64,000 nt of DNA from assembly GCF_000760215.1 (NCBI RefSeq), contig NZ_JNAW01000001.1:124001-188000 (forward strand), read 5' to 3'. The position numbers and the translations under genes are program-made. Every line of letters starts with the position of its first letter. The first letter of the stretch is position 1. The DNA is from Prochlorococcus sp. MIT 0603. Its GTDB lineage: Bacteria; Cyanobacteriota; Cyanobacteriia; PCC-6307; Cyanobiaceae. Below, one piece after another: positions 10,172 to 20,541 of this stretch. The notes beneath the pieces were generated by a model that saw only the letters and a program-made list of their open reading frames with translations, was not told the origin of the DNA and ran no database searches.

Positions 10172-11191
10172 TTGACTGGTTATCCCTCAACTGTTTTCGG
10201 AGTGTCTTTAGTAGGCAGCGGTAGTGCAACTCCAGCACAGAAGATTACTAATGATGAGATGGCTTTACGTGTTGAGACTAATGACGAATGGGTTAGAACA
10301 AGAACAGGTATTCGAGCAAGGAGAATAATTGGCCCAGAAGAATCTCTGACTTCTCTTTGTGTCAATGCTGCACAATCAGCTTTAGACATGGCTGGATGGA
10401 ATGCAGAGTCTGTAGATATGGTTTTGGTTGCCACTTCTACGCCAGATGATTTGTTTGGGATGGCTCCCAAAGTGCAAGGTGAATTAGGTGCTATTAATTC
10501 TGTAGCTTTTGATTTGACAGCAGCTTGTAGTGGTTTTTTGTTTGCTTTTGTAACGGCAGCACAATTTTTAAAAAATGGATCTTTTAAAAGAGCCTTGATT
10601 ATTGGCGCAGATCAATTAAGTGGATGGATGGATTGGAATGATCGAAGTAGTTGTGTTCTTTTTGGAGATGGTGCAGGTGCAATCGCTATAGAAGCTACCG
10701 TGAATGGATCGGATTCTTTAATTGGATTTAAGGTTAAGTCAGATGGCGCACGTGGAGATTGTTTAAATCTTCATCAAAAAAGAGATTTTGTTCCCTTACT
10801 TGGTTCTTATCAATATCAAAAAGGTGGGTTCTCAAATGTTCAGATGAATGGTCAGGAAGTTTATAAATTTGCTGTTCGAGAAGTACCTTCTCTTCTCAAA
10901 GAGGTATTAGAAACTTATGGAGTTCCTTATGAATCAATTGATTGGCTGCTTTTGCATCAAGCTAACCAAAGAATTTTAAATGCTGTAGCTGATCGTTTCT
11001 CAATTCCTTATCACAAGGTTTTAAGTAACCTTGAACATTATGGGAACACATCAGCAGGGACAATTCCAATAATGCTTGATGAAGCTGTGAGAGATGGAAG
11101 AATTCAGCCTGGTAACTTAATTGCTGCTAGTGGTTTTGGTGCTGGATTGAGTTGGGGAGTTGCTTTATTTAGATGGGATGGTCCATCCTAG
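10172..11191 (+). CDS. fabH: 3-oxoacyl-ACP synthase III (KAS III)
   Basis: FabH condenses acetyl-CoA with malonyl-ACP to start fatty acid synthesis. The 339-residue protein has the thiolase fold with nucleophile C119 in DLTAACSGF, the catalytic His in LLHQANQRIL and the Asn in YGNTSAGTIP. The start codon is TTG at 10172; the frame MTGYPSTVFGVSLVGSGSA fits the family N-terminus. It lies between plsX and fabD, the usual order. Confidence 0.96.
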   Translation: MTGYPSTVFGVSLVGSGSATPAQKITNDEMALRVETNDEWVRTRTGIRARRIIGPEESLTSLCVNAAQSALDMAGWNAESVDMVLVATSTPDDLFGMAPKVQGELGAINSVAFDLTAACSGFLFAFVTAAQFLKNGSFKRALIIGADQLSGWMDWNDRSSCVLFGDGAGAIAIEATVNGSDSLIGFKVKSDGARGDCLNLHQKRDFVPLLGSYQYQKGGFSNVQMNGQEVYKFAVREVPSLLKEVLETYGVPYESIDWLLLHQANQRILNAVADRFSIPYHKVLSNLEHYGNTSAGTIPIMLDEAVRDGRIQPGNLIAASGFGAGLSWGVALFRWDGPS

Positions 11192-11218
11192 TCTGATATT
11201 AATGTTTTTCAAATTGCA

Positions 11219-12115
11219 ATGACAATTGCTTGGGCGTTCCCTGGACAAGGTTCTCAAAAAGCTGAGATGGCTGATGCAGTTATTTCTCTTAAAGGAGGAT
11301 TAGAAAGGTTTGAATTAGCTTCATCAATATTGGGGAGAGATTTGCTTGAGATTTGTCGTGGGACTAATCAGTCCGATGCTGACCTTGATGATTTGAATGA
11401 CACACGCAATACTCAGCCCGCTATGTTTGTAGTTCAGTCATTGTTGATAGATGATTTAAAAAGGCAAGGACGAAAGCCTAGTTTTGTTGCGGGTCATAGT
11501 TTGGGTGAGTTTGCAGCTCTTTATGCTGCCGAGGTATTTGACCTCAATACAGCATTGCTTTTGCTCCAGACTCGTTCTGAGTTGATGGCGGCTGCAGGAG
11601 GAGGCGCTATGACTGCAGTATTAGGTTTTGATCGTAATCAACTTGAAGATTTGATTTCTAATACAGATGGAGTGGTTGTTGCTAATGATAATAGTTCTGA
11701 GCAAGTTGTTTTATCTGGTACACCTCATGCTGTGGAGTTAGTTGCTTCAAATCTGAATTGCAAGAGAGCCGTCCCTTTAAAAGTTTCTGGTGCGTTTCAT
11801 TCCCCTTTTATGGAGAATGCTTCCAATGCTTTTTCTCTTAAGTTGGATCAGGCCCTTTTTCATGATGGAATTATTCCTGTTTTAAGTAATGCTGACCCAA
11901 TCCCTTCAAAAAGTGGTGATTTGCTTAAGAAAAGGTTGAAACAGCAAATGACTACAGGAGTTCGATGGAGGGAGACTATGACAACTTTGCAAAACGAAGG
12001 TATAACTATTTTTGTAGAAATAGGTCCTGGAAAAGTATTGAGTGGCCTTGCAAAAAGATCAATTAATGGGATTTCCTTGAACCAAGTTTCATCTGCAACT
12101 GATTTAGGATATTAA
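11219..12115 (+). CDS. fabD: malonyl-CoA:ACP transacylase
   Basis: FabD loads malonyl groups onto acyl carrier protein. The 298-residue protein shows the FPGQGSQ motif at the N-terminus (8-14), the nucleophile S94 in AGHSLGEFAA and the catalytic His in SGAFHSPFM near residue 200. It starts at ATG 11219, 27 bases after the fabH stop, and its stop is one base before the plsC start. Expression with plsX, fabH and plsC is likely. Confidence 0.96.
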   Translation: MTIAWAFPGQGSQKAEMADAVISLKGGLERFELASSILGRDLLEICRGTNQSDADLDDLNDTRNTQPAMFVVQSLLIDDLKRQGRKPSFVAGHSLGEFAALYAAEVFDLNTALLLLQTRSELMAAAGGGAMTAVLGFDRNQLEDLISNTDGVVVANDNSSEQVVLSGTPHAVELVASNLNCKRAVPLKVSGAFHSPFMENASNAFSLKLDQALFHDGIIPVLSNADPIPSKSGDLLKKRLKQQMTTGVRWRETMTTLQNEGITIFVEIGPGKVLSGLAKRSINGISLNQVSSATDLGY

Positions 12116-12116
12116 A

Positions 12117-12767
12117 TTGAATAGAACCACTAAGATTGCCATCCCTCAACCAAGTTTTATCTATAGATTGGTTAGTTATTTTTTCGTTTTCCCACTTTAT
12201 AGAATTTTGTTTAGGGGCCGAACTTTTGGCAATCAAAATGTTCCACTTTCTGGTCCTTTAGTTGTAGTAGCTAACCATGGTTCTCATCTTGATCCTCCAT
12301 TTTTAGGACATGCTTTAGGAAGGCCAGTTGCATTTATGGCAAAAGAAGAACTTTTTCAAATACCATTTCTTTCTTTCGTAATTAGAGCATGCGGAGCATA
12401 TCCTGTTAGTAGAGGTGCAAGTGATAGAGAGGCTTTAAGAGTTGCGACTGCCCGATTGAATTCAGGCTGGGCAACAGGAGTTTTTTTAGATGGTACGCGT
12501 CAAAACAATGGTCGAGTTAATAAACCTATGGCAGGGGCTGCGTTGCTGTCTGCACGCACTGGCTCCGCGATTCTTCCAGTTGCAATAATTAATAGCCATA
12601 AAGCTCTTAGAAAGGGTTTTGCTTTTCCTCGGTTCATCCCAATTCATTTACGAATAGGTCAAGTGATTCTCCCGCCTGCAAGTCGCAAAAAAGTTGATCT
12701 GGAGCAAACCACTCGTGAGCTTCAGTTGTCTATTAATTCAATGATTGATAAGGGGCTTGTAGACTAA
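12117..12767 (+). CDS. plsC: 1-acyl-sn-glycerol-3-phosphate acyltransferase
   Basis: PlsC-family enzymes acylate lysophosphatidic acid to phosphatidic acid at the membrane. The 216-residue protein has a hydrophobic N-terminus (about 14-33) and the catalytic NHxxxxD motif NHGSHLD (53-59). The motif usually written EGTR reads DGTR here (FLDGTRQNNG), a deviation to note. The start is TTG at 12117, one base after the fabD stop, consistent with coupled translation. It completes the plsX-fabH-fabD-plsC set that works with RpaB upstream. Confidence 0.9.
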   Translation: MNRTTKIAIPQPSFIYRLVSYFFVFPLYRILFRGRTFGNQNVPLSGPLVVVANHGSHLDPPFLGHALGRPVAFMAKEELFQIPFLSFVIRACGAYPVSRGASDREALRVATARLNSGWATGVFLDGTRQNNGRVNKPMAGAALLSARTGSAILPVAIINSHKALRKGFAFPRFIPIHLRIGQVILPPASRKKVDLEQTTRELQLSINSMIDKGLVD

Positions 12768-13344
12768 TTATAAAACTAGATTTTTTACAAAGAAATCAAT
12801 TATATTTTCGAAGTCTTTCCCTGTGAAAATAATCCCTCCTGAACGAAGTAGGTCAACATTTTTTTGCCATTAGGCTCTTTTATACAATAACTATTAAATG
12901 GAATAGATAATGTTGTTAATCTAATACCTCTACTGCCCAAGATTATCTGATCAACATCTTTTACTCTATTAAAATGCTAGGAACTTGTTGTTAATAAAAT
13001 ATGGTTGACTTTCTCATAAGAGAGATCATCTACTATTGATGTAAAGCTTGAAAGTGTCTCTTTTTCCCTGTAACCCCTTTTTATAAGATTAGAAGGAATG
13101 ACTTCTTTTTAATAAGTAAATCTGAATATTTTTGATTACTAACCCTGCTCATTGCTAATTAAAAGTGTAATTCTTGAGTAATTTTTATTCCTGCTATTTC
13201 TCTAGTTATATCTCCTCCTAGAACTAGAATTAACTGTGGTAATTTGTTATTTGTTATTGATCTGAAAAGCGTTAAAGGCCTAAATAATAACAACCATGAC
13301 TAGCCTAAGATCGTAATCACTACAATATTTTGATGCAATCTCAT
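12768..13344 (-). pseudogene. decayed YdcF/DUF218-family gene
   Basis: No intact frame crosses this 577-base stretch, but translating the minus strand across frames recovers a collinear protein. From an ATG at 13344 it reads through an in-frame TAG to LPQLILVLGGDITREIAGIK, then TAA, then SNQKYSDL. After a frameshift it gives SFTSIVDDLSYEK and HILLTTSS, TAG, HFNRVKD and IILGSRGIRLTTLSIPF, and after another frameshift GGIIFTGKDF. This order matches the YdcF/DUF218 family (V-L-G-G-D-I; T-S-x-x-H; GSRGI). I count at least three stops and two frameshifts. Its ATG overlaps the TGA of tsaB (ATGA), so the ancestral gene was translationally coupled to tsaB. The family assignment is from memory of the motif pattern. 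Confidence 0.72.
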
Positions 13345-14018
13345 TTATTATTATCTACAGGAGATGTTGGATAGATTGGTAAAACATTATTCCACTTACT
13401 TTCTTTATTTTCTTCATGTGATTTCAAGCTTAGCTTGATAAGATTTTTAATGTCTTTTCCTATATCTTCTTTTGCTTCTATTGATGGTGAAATCTTTGTA
13501 TTATCTTTTATTAGATGAGGCTTTTCAACTTCTTCTATATTTACATCTTCTGGATCATTATTATTTTTAATTAAAATATATTTGCCAGCCACTACCCCAC
13601 GACGTTTCAGTGAATGTGTTATCCAAAACGATTCATCTTTGTTGGTAAGACTTAATTCATTTGCCAGCCTAGGTGCCATGATTTTGAAACTACTTATACC
13701 ATCTATTGGACAATTTAATTGCTGAGATATTGTTCTTGCTAGTATTATTGTTAATCTTGTACCTGTAAAACCTCCTGGACCAGTTGCAACTGCTAATCGT
13801 GAAATCTGTTTCCATGATGTATACGGCAAAAGTTCTTTTATGCAATAAAACATATGATTTGATAGATTTTTTCCCATTTTAAAAGTTGAGGTCTTAAATA
13901 TTTTTTCAGGAGCGTTTAGCTGAATTAATCCCACTCCAAAATCCTCAGTGGAACTATGCAAAGCTAATAAGTATTGAGAATCTTCACTAATGAGATGTTT
14001 ATTTTGTCTTAGATTCAT
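13341..14018 (-). CDS. tsaB: tRNA t6A synthesis protein TsaB
   Basis: TsaB (YeaZ) is the ASKHA-fold partner of TsaD in making the universal t6A modification of ANN-decoding tRNAs. The 225-residue protein shows the family hallmarks LLALHSSTEDFGVGL at the N-terminus and VATGPGGFTGTRLTIILAR near residues 77-95. The C-terminal half is hydrophilic and poorly conserved. Its start overlaps the end of ycf34 by 4 bases, and its stop overlaps the start of the decayed YdcF-like gene, so it sits in the middle of a formerly coupled three-gene unit. Confidence 0.88.
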   Translation of the reverse strand: MNLRQNKHLISEDSQYLLALHSSTEDFGVGLIQLNAPEKIFKTSTFKMGKNLSNHMFYCIKELLPYTSWKQISRLAVATGPGGFTGTRLTIILARTISQQLNCPIDGISSFKIMAPRLANELSLTNKDESFWITHSLKRRGVVAGKYILIKNNNDPEDVNIEEVEKPHLIKDNTKISPSIEAKEDIGKDIKNLIKLSLKSHEENKESKWNNVLPIYPTSPVDNNK

Positions 14019-14266
14019 GAAGGGATTTTTTCATTTGGACGCAAACGTAACCATCGCCCACTATCTATATCAAAACTTTTGCAAGCTTGTACATCCCATT
14101 CAATTTCTGTGTTTCCCTGAGGTGGATCCATCAAACTGATATGGATTACTGGATCTGTTGGCTCAAAATCTGGTTTCAAATTCAAGTGATTTACTCCATG
14201 CTGTCTTTCAACAGCGTGATAAGCCTTGCATCGATCTACCCATTTGCAGTCAACACATATACACAT
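14015..14266 (-). CDS. ycf34: Ycf34 iron-sulfur protein
   Basis: Ycf34 is a small protein of cyanobacteria and red algal plastids with conserved cysteines that bind an Fe-S cluster (family knowledge). I place the start at ATG 14266, giving 83 residues beginning MCICVDCKWVDRC with Cys at 2, 4, 7 and 13, and later AYHAVERQHG and PDFEPTDPVIHI. A longer in-frame extension to 14431 is possible but runs antisense to cca and does not fit the family N-terminus. It overlaps tsaB by 4 bases. Its start codon shares two bases with the proposed cca start on the other strand. Confidence 0.88.
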   Translation of the reverse strand: MCICVDCKWVDRCKAYHAVERQHGVNHLNLKPDFEPTDPVIHISLMDPPQGNTEIEWDVQACKSFDIDSGRWLRLRPNEKIPS

Positions 14267-15494
14267 GACTTCCAGATCTGATAATCCAACTGACACTGAG
14301 ATTAATAGATCATTGCTTGTAAAGCGTCTTTTGAAACGTTTGAAGCCTGACAAATGGCCTTTTAATCTTGATGATCTTCCTGAAGGAAGTGTTCTAGTAG
14401 GCGGTTCAATACGAGATATATTGCTGAACAAGCAATATATGACCCATGATTTAGATTTTGTTTTACCTAAACACTCTATTGATACTTGTATAAAGCTTGC
14501 ACAAAAGTATGGTGGTAAAGCAATAGTCCTTGACCCTAAAAGAGATATAGCAAGATATGTTTTTAAAGAATGGAAAATTGACTTAGCTAGTCAGATTGGT
14601 AAGAATTTGAAAGAGGATTTGTTGGCAAGAGATTTTACTATTAATGCAATAGCATTGAGGTGGTTTCCTGTACTAGAAGTACTAGATCCTTCAGGTGGTC
14701 TTGAGGATCTATTTAATAAAAAGCTTGTAGCAATTGCTGAAAAGAATATCTTGGAGGACCCATTAAGAATTCTTCGTGGAGTGCGACTAATTTCAGAGTT
14801 CAATTTTGCAATTGATCATCAAACTCAAGAGTTGCTTAAAAAAAATGCAACTCTTTTAAAAGGAGTTGCATCAGAACGGATTAAAGTTGAAATTGAAAGA
14901 TTAATCCAAGGAAACTGGGCTGATGATGCAATACGATTTTTAATTAAATTAGATTTGTTAAAAGATCCTTGGCGTGGAAGTTATTATCCATACGTATCAG
15001 ATTGTGTATCTTTAAAAAATGTTTCTTCTTTTTCACCTAACGAATTAAAGCTAGCCTTGCCTTTAGTTCGTCTTACCTATTTATTAAGTGAGGAAGGGTT
15101 GGTTGATTTAGGCTTCAGTAGGAAAATCATAAAAAGTTGTAATTTTCTTAGGTTCTGGCATCACAAATATGATGACCTTGGGTATACCGGGCTTAATGAA
15201 GTTGAACGCTTACAGTTACATATGGATTTAGAAAACCATTTGCCTGCATTGATTCTCCTTCTTTCTAGTGATGATCAGCAAATCTGGTTGGAACGATGGA
15301 GAGATCCTTTAGACCCCCTTTTCCACCCTTCTTCTCCGATCAATGGAAATGCTTTAAAAGAGACTTTTCAGGTTAAAGAAGGTCCTGTAATTGGGAAGTT
15401 AATATATCTTCTTACAAAGGAAAGAGCCTTTGGCCGCTTGCAGAAATTGGAAGAAGCTTTTACATTAGCTCGTTACTGGTTGGAACATAACTAA
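14265..15494 (+). CDS. cca: tRNA nucleotidyltransferase / poly(A) polymerase family
   Basis: This class II nucleotidyltransferase adds or repairs the 3' CCA of tRNAs, needed because the visible tRNA gene does not encode CCA. From the ATG at 14265 it has 409 residues. Visible are the GGSIRD active-site loop, the catalytic pair in THDLDFVLP, RDFTINAIAL and ILRGVRLISEF in the neck region, then a helical tail. The start is uncertain: a frame-consistent ATG at 14226 would extend into ycf34, and a TTG at 14313 would give a length closer to many homologues. At 14265 the start lies in the same CATG as the ycf34 start. Confidence 0.88.
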   Translation: MTSRSDNPTDTEINRSLLVKRLLKRLKPDKWPFNLDDLPEGSVLVGGSIRDILLNKQYMTHDLDFVLPKHSIDTCIKLAQKYGGKAIVLDPKRDIARYVFKEWKIDLASQIGKNLKEDLLARDFTINAIALRWFPVLEVLDPSGGLEDLFNKKLVAIAEKNILEDPLRILRGVRLISEFNFAIDHQTQELLKKNATLLKGVASERIKVEIERLIQGNWADDAIRFLIKLDLLKDPWRGSYYPYVSDCVSLKNVSSFSPNELKLALPLVRLTYLLSEEGLVDLGFSRKIIKSCNFLRFWHHKYDDLGYTGLNEVERLQLHMDLENHLPALILLLSSDDQQIWLERWRDPLDPLFHPSSPINGNALKETFQVKEGPVIGKLIYLLTKERAFGRLQKLEEAFTLARYWLEHN

Positions 15495-15571
15495 CCCTTT
15501 TGTGATTAACTACACATAAGGAAGTCAGTTTTCTAACTGATGTGGTTTATTTCCCTTAGCCCTTCTGTTTT

Positions 15572-16006
15572 ATGAGTGTTCGTCTTTACGTCGGTAATTT
15601 GCCGCAAAATTTAAAAATTAAAGAGTTAGAAGCACTCTTTTCTACTATTGGAAAGGGAATTCGGTTTAAAGCCGTTTTAGATAGAGATACTAAGGCATGT
15701 CGAGGGTTTGGGTTTGCCAATATTAATGACGAGAAAGTGGCTGAAGAAGTGATTGAAAAGCTAAATGGGCATGACTTTAATGGTACTAATTTGCGAGTTG
15801 AACGTTCCGAGCGGAAAGAATCTAATGCATCTTCAGGAAGACGGAATAATGCTTCTGGAGGCTCTAAGGGAAAGGGGTCTGCTCGCAAAGATGTTAAGAA
15901 AGTTGTACATAGTGATGCACCTACTAAAGAAGCCCCTGACCCAAGATGGGCTGGTGAACTATCTAAATTAAAGGAACTACTGGCTAATCAAAAAACACCT
16001 GTTTAA
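15572..16006 (+). CDS. RRM-type RNA-binding protein
   Basis: A 144-residue protein with one RNA-recognition motif (about 3-78): RNP2 is LYVGNL and RNP1 is CRGFGFANI. The tail is rich in Ser, Gly, Lys and Arg (ASSGRRNNASGGSKGKG), as in the cold-inducible Rbp proteins of cyanobacteria, which bind RNA and may help mRNA localisation or stability. The N-terminus MSVRLYVGNLP fixes the start. It has its own 77-base upstream gap and is convergent with crtB. Confidence 0.9.
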   Translation: MSVRLYVGNLPQNLKIKELEALFSTIGKGIRFKAVLDRDTKACRGFGFANINDEKVAEEVIEKLNGHDFNGTNLRVERSERKESNASSGRRNNASGGSKGKGSARKDVKKVVHSDAPTKEAPDPRWAGELSKLKELLANQKTPV

Positions 16007-16033
16007 TTAATACCTTTGGTTCATGTTGAATGT

Positions 16034-16945
16034 TTATCTTGTTTGTGCGATTAGAAAGCTTATAGGTAGTTCTATGAATTTCATGAATTGACTTACATAA
16101 GCTCTGTTATTAAAAACATCATAATCGAGTCTTTCTATTGAGTTTAGAATCCCCCTGTAGAGCCTAAGCGATGTCCATACAGGCCATCTTGCGTCCGCGG
16201 AAAGCCATTTTACTCCTTCCTCTGATATCGAAAACCATTCTCTTGCTCGCTTTAACTGGAATGCCATAAGTTCTTTCCACTCAGCATTAATTTTTCCTTG
16301 CATTAGATCTTCTTCAGAATACCCAAATTTTTGTAAATCCTCTTGAGGTAAATATATCCGGCCTCTAGATCTATCTTCACCAACATCTCTTAAAATATTG
16401 GTTAATTGATTTGCGATCCCAAGAGCTACAGCTGCTTTAGATGTGTCAGGTCGAGCACTCCAAGGCGCATTTGTGTATGCGGGGTCTATGCCCATAACAT
16501 TTTGTGTCATAAGACCTACAGTGCCTGCAACTCTGTAGCAATAAAGTTCAAGCTCCTCAAAAGTTGAATATCTTGTTTTCTCTAAATCCATTCTTTGTCC
16601 TTCGATCATGTCTAAATATGGATCAATTGTTTGTGGGAAGTTTTCTATAGTATCTGCCAAAACACTGTCTAATTCATCATTTATATTTCCTTTGAAGATT
16701 TCCCTAGTTCGTAATTCCCATTGATCCAGTCGATCTGATAATTGAGATTTCGAGAGTTGTTGAGCTTCTTCGCTATCCATTAGTTCATCCGTTCTTCTGC
16801 ACCATACATATATCGCCCAAATTGCTTTACGTTTAATTGGAGGAAGAAGAAGTGTTCCTAAATAAAATGTTTTAGCCCATTTAGCTGTCTCTTTCCCACA
16901 TAATTCATAGGCATTATTGAGGCTTACTGAATTTTCAATATTCAT
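16034..16945 (-). CDS. crtB: phytoene synthase
   Basis: CrtB joins two geranylgeranyl diphosphates into phytoene, the first committed carotenoid step. The 303-residue protein has the two Asp-rich metal-binding motifs of the squalene/phytoene synthase family, RRTDELMD and DVGEDRSRGRIYLP, plus AVALGIANQLTNILRD. It follows pds on the same strand after 38 bases, so the two enzymes acting in sequence are likely cotranscribed. Confidence 0.96.
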   Translation of the reverse strand: MNIENSVSLNNAYELCGKETAKWAKTFYLGTLLLPPIKRKAIWAIYVWCRRTDELMDSEEAQQLSKSQLSDRLDQWELRTREIFKGNINDELDSVLADTIENFPQTIDPYLDMIEGQRMDLEKTRYSTFEELELYCYRVAGTVGLMTQNVMGIDPAYTNAPWSARPDTSKAAVALGIANQLTNILRDVGEDRSRGRIYLPQEDLQKFGYSEEDLMQGKINAEWKELMAFQLKRAREWFSISEEGVKWLSADARWPVWTSLRLYRGILNSIERLDYDVFNNRAYVSQFMKFIELPISFLIAQTR

Positions 16946-16983
16946 TATGGTGTTTCTTAGTATGTAAGATTTATCACTTAGGC

Positions 16984-18402
<1,419 letters not shown>

Positions 18403-18485
18403 TTAGATTGATTGCAACTGTAGTGAGAAAAGGGCCCTAAAATTTCTATATATTGTTTATTTTCAATTTTTTTAGGTGTTTCTTT

Positions 18486-18833
18486 ATGTCCAATCCTCTC
18501 CTTAAATGCACCACAAGGCATGTTCGGATTTTCACAGCTATTCAGGAGCAAAATAATTTAATTGAAGATGACTCTCATTTGACACTTGATATAGACCCTG
18601 ACAATGAGTTCCTTTGGTGTCAGGAATCCATAGAGAAAGTAAGAACTCGATTTAGTGAATTGGTTGCTGCTCAAGCTAATAAGGAATTAAGCGATTATTC
18701 TCTTAGAAAGATTGGTACTGACCTTGAGTCGTATATGCGAAAAATGCTTCAAGCAGGAGAGCTAACTTACAACCCAGAATGTCGAGTACTAAATTATTCA
18801 ATGGGACTACCTAGAACCCCAGATTTATTGTGA
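18486..18833 (+). CDS. ndhM: NAD(P)H-quinone oxidoreductase subunit M
   Basis: NdhM is a peripheral subunit specific to the cyanobacterial and chloroplast NDH-1 complex. I choose ATG 18486 ([18 protein letters not shown]), which gives 115 residues; an in-frame ATG at 18453 would add an atypical hydrophobic leader. [11 protein letters not shown] and LRKIGTDLE, then the C-terminal [13 protein letters not shown], are family features. Its stop overlaps the GTG of the next gene by 4 bases, indicating coupling. Confidence 0.93.
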   Translation: MSNPLLKCTTRHVRIFTAIQEQNNLIEDDSHLTLDIDPDNEFLWCQESIEKVRTRFSELVAAQANKELSDYSLRKIGTDLESYMRKMLQAGELTYNPECRVLNYSMGLPRTPDLL

Positions 18834-19477
18834 GTAGACCACCATATAGATCGTCTAGGAGATTGGGTTCTTCTAGATCCTCAAGGAATACTGATCCAAG
18901 ACTCGGTCCTAATAGAGGTCGTTCCAAAAGAAATGGCTCTCAAGATTTTGATGGAAGAGGATCTATAAAACCATCGAGTGGAGAGAGTGGAATCAATATG
19001 AATACAGGTACTATTGCTGTTCTTGCAGGTGTACTGGTTTTAGGTGTTGGAATTGGTAGTGCTATTACAAGCACTACTCAAGGTGGTTCAGGCAATATTG
19101 CTAGTCAGCAGCAATTGGATATGGCTGTCCCAGATCCTGAATTTTGTAGACAGTGGGGTGCCAGTGCTTTTGTAATTGATATAGAGATGTATACAACACT
19201 GAATCCTTCAACTAGCTTTGTAACACAACCAGCATTACAGCCTGGTTGTGTTATCAGGAGAGAGAACTGGTCTCTTTTGCAAAAGCAAGGAGCAATTACT
19301 AATGAGGATGTTCGAGAATGTAAGCAACGTATGAATACCTTTGCTTATATTGGTTCTATTAGAGATAAACCAATAGTCAGATGTGTTTATCAGGCTGATG
19401 TGAATGATAATAAATTTATTATTAAAGGTGTTGAAGAAGAAGGAATTCGTGTAAATCAGGAGGCCATCCAATTCTAA
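18830..19477 (+). CDS. DUF3172 membrane-anchored protein
   Basis: A 215-residue protein I recognise as the cyanobacterial DUF3172 family; function unknown. Residues 1-55 are hydrophilic and very rich in Arg, Ser and Gly. One membrane segment follows at about 60-80 ([19 protein letters not shown]). The rest is a soluble domain with cysteines in [21 protein letters not shown] and VRECKQRMN. The GTG start lies inside the ndhM stop region (GTGA overlap), so translation is probably coupled to ndhM. Convergent with the LysR gene, 9 bases apart. Confidence 0.75.
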   Translation: MSRPPYRSSRRLGSSRSSRNTDPRLGPNRGRSKRNGSQDFDGRGSIKPSSGESGINMNTGTIAVLAGVLVLGVGIGSAITSTTQGGSGNIASQQQLDMAVPDPEFCRQWGASAFVIDIEMYTTLNPSTSFVTQPALQPGCVIRRENWSLLQKQGAITNEDVRECKQRMNTFAYIGSIRDKPIVRCVYQADVNDNKFIIKGVEEEGIRVNQEAIQF

Positions 19478-19486
19478 TAGTTCTTG

Positions 19487-20443
19487 TTATTTGTTATTAA
19501 GCTTTTTTTTAATAGGGCTATTCTCACTTGCAAAAATTGGGAGCACTTCGTTGGTAAAAGCTTTGGCAGCTCTTGATGTATATCGCATTGGATTACTAAT
19601 TAATTTCAATTCTCGTTTCACTTCTAGATCTACAACTTTTGGTTTATGTAGTGTTCCTGCTAAAAGATCTCTTTCAATAGAAACTACAGGTAGAAAAGCT
19701 GCCCCAAGACCTGATTGGACTGCATTCTTAATTGCTTCTAGAGAATTTAATTCCATTTCTATTCGTAAACGTTGTACATCTAATCCAGAAGTTTTTAATA
19801 ATTGATCAACAACCTTTCTGGTAGTGGACTGAGAATCGAGTGTAACAAAACCTAGCCTATACAAGTCTTCTTTAGTTAGTTCTTTTCTCCTTGAGAAGGG
19901 GTGTTTTTGTGAAAGGATTAAGGCTAATTCATCATTTGCATAGGGAACTATTTCTAATATTTCATTTAGCTCGGAGGGTAGTTGACCTCCAATAATTGCG
20001 AGGTCAATTTGTCCATTAGCTACACTCCAACCAGTACGTCTGGTGCTATGTACTTGAAGCTGAACAGATACATCAGGAAATTTTTGCCTGAATAAACCAA
20101 TCATACGAGGCATTAGGTATGTTCCGGTTGTTTGACTAGCTCCAATTACTAAAGAACCACCTTTTAAATTATGTAAATCTTCAATCGCACCACATGCTTC
20201 ATCACATTGGTTAAGTATTCTTTCGCAATATTCCAGTAATAGTTTTCCTCCTTTGGTTAATTGGGCCTTTCTTCCTCCTCTATCAAATATTGTCAATTCC
20301 AATTGCTTTTCTAAGTTTTGAATTTGGAGACTTACAGCAGGCTGTGTCACATAAAGACTCTCAGCAGCTTTCTTGAAACTCCCCTCATCGGCTATTGCCT
20401 TGAGAATACGCAGTTGATCTAGAGTGAAAGGCAGTTCGGCCAT
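19487..20443 (-). CDS. rbcR: LysR-type regulator, RbcR-like
   Basis: A 318-residue LysR regulator. The winged helix-turn-helix covers about 6-65 ([20 protein letters not shown], then [12 protein letters not shown]), followed by a periplasmic-binding-type effector domain (about 93-300). The N-terminus [18 protein letters not shown] and the [18 protein letters not shown] segment match the RbcR/Ycf30 group, which regulates Rubisco and carbon-fixation genes in response to metabolite state. The symbol follows that family resemblance; rbcLS itself is not in this window. It is divergent from the Z-ISO homologue. Confidence 0.82.
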   Translation of the reverse strand: MAELPFTLDQLRILKAIADEGSFKKAAESLYVTQPAVSLQIQNLEKQLELTIFDRGGRKAQLTKGGKLLLEYCERILNQCDEACGAIEDLHNLKGGSLVIGASQTTGTYLMPRMIGLFRQKFPDVSVQLQVHSTRRTGWSVANGQIDLAIIGGQLPSELNEILEIVPYANDELALILSQKHPFSRRKELTKEDLYRLGFVTLDSQSTTRKVVDQLLKTSGLDVQRLRIEMELNSLEAIKNAVQSGLGAAFLPVVSIERDLLAGTLHKPKVVDLEVKRELKLISNPMRYTSRAAKAFTNEVLPIFASENSPIKKKLNNK

Positions 20444-20541
20444 AGCGGCTGCTATAAAGGAGAGCTAAACAGACTTGTACTTGGGAACTCTATCTAAGTT
20501 CCGCTGAATCTAACAATTCCTCGAGAAAACTTCTGCCACAA

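Noticed and set aside
14267-14431. N-terminal extension of ycf34 up to 14431
   Set aside because: The added residues are antisense to the conserved cca start region and do not fit the MCIC N-terminus of Ycf34.
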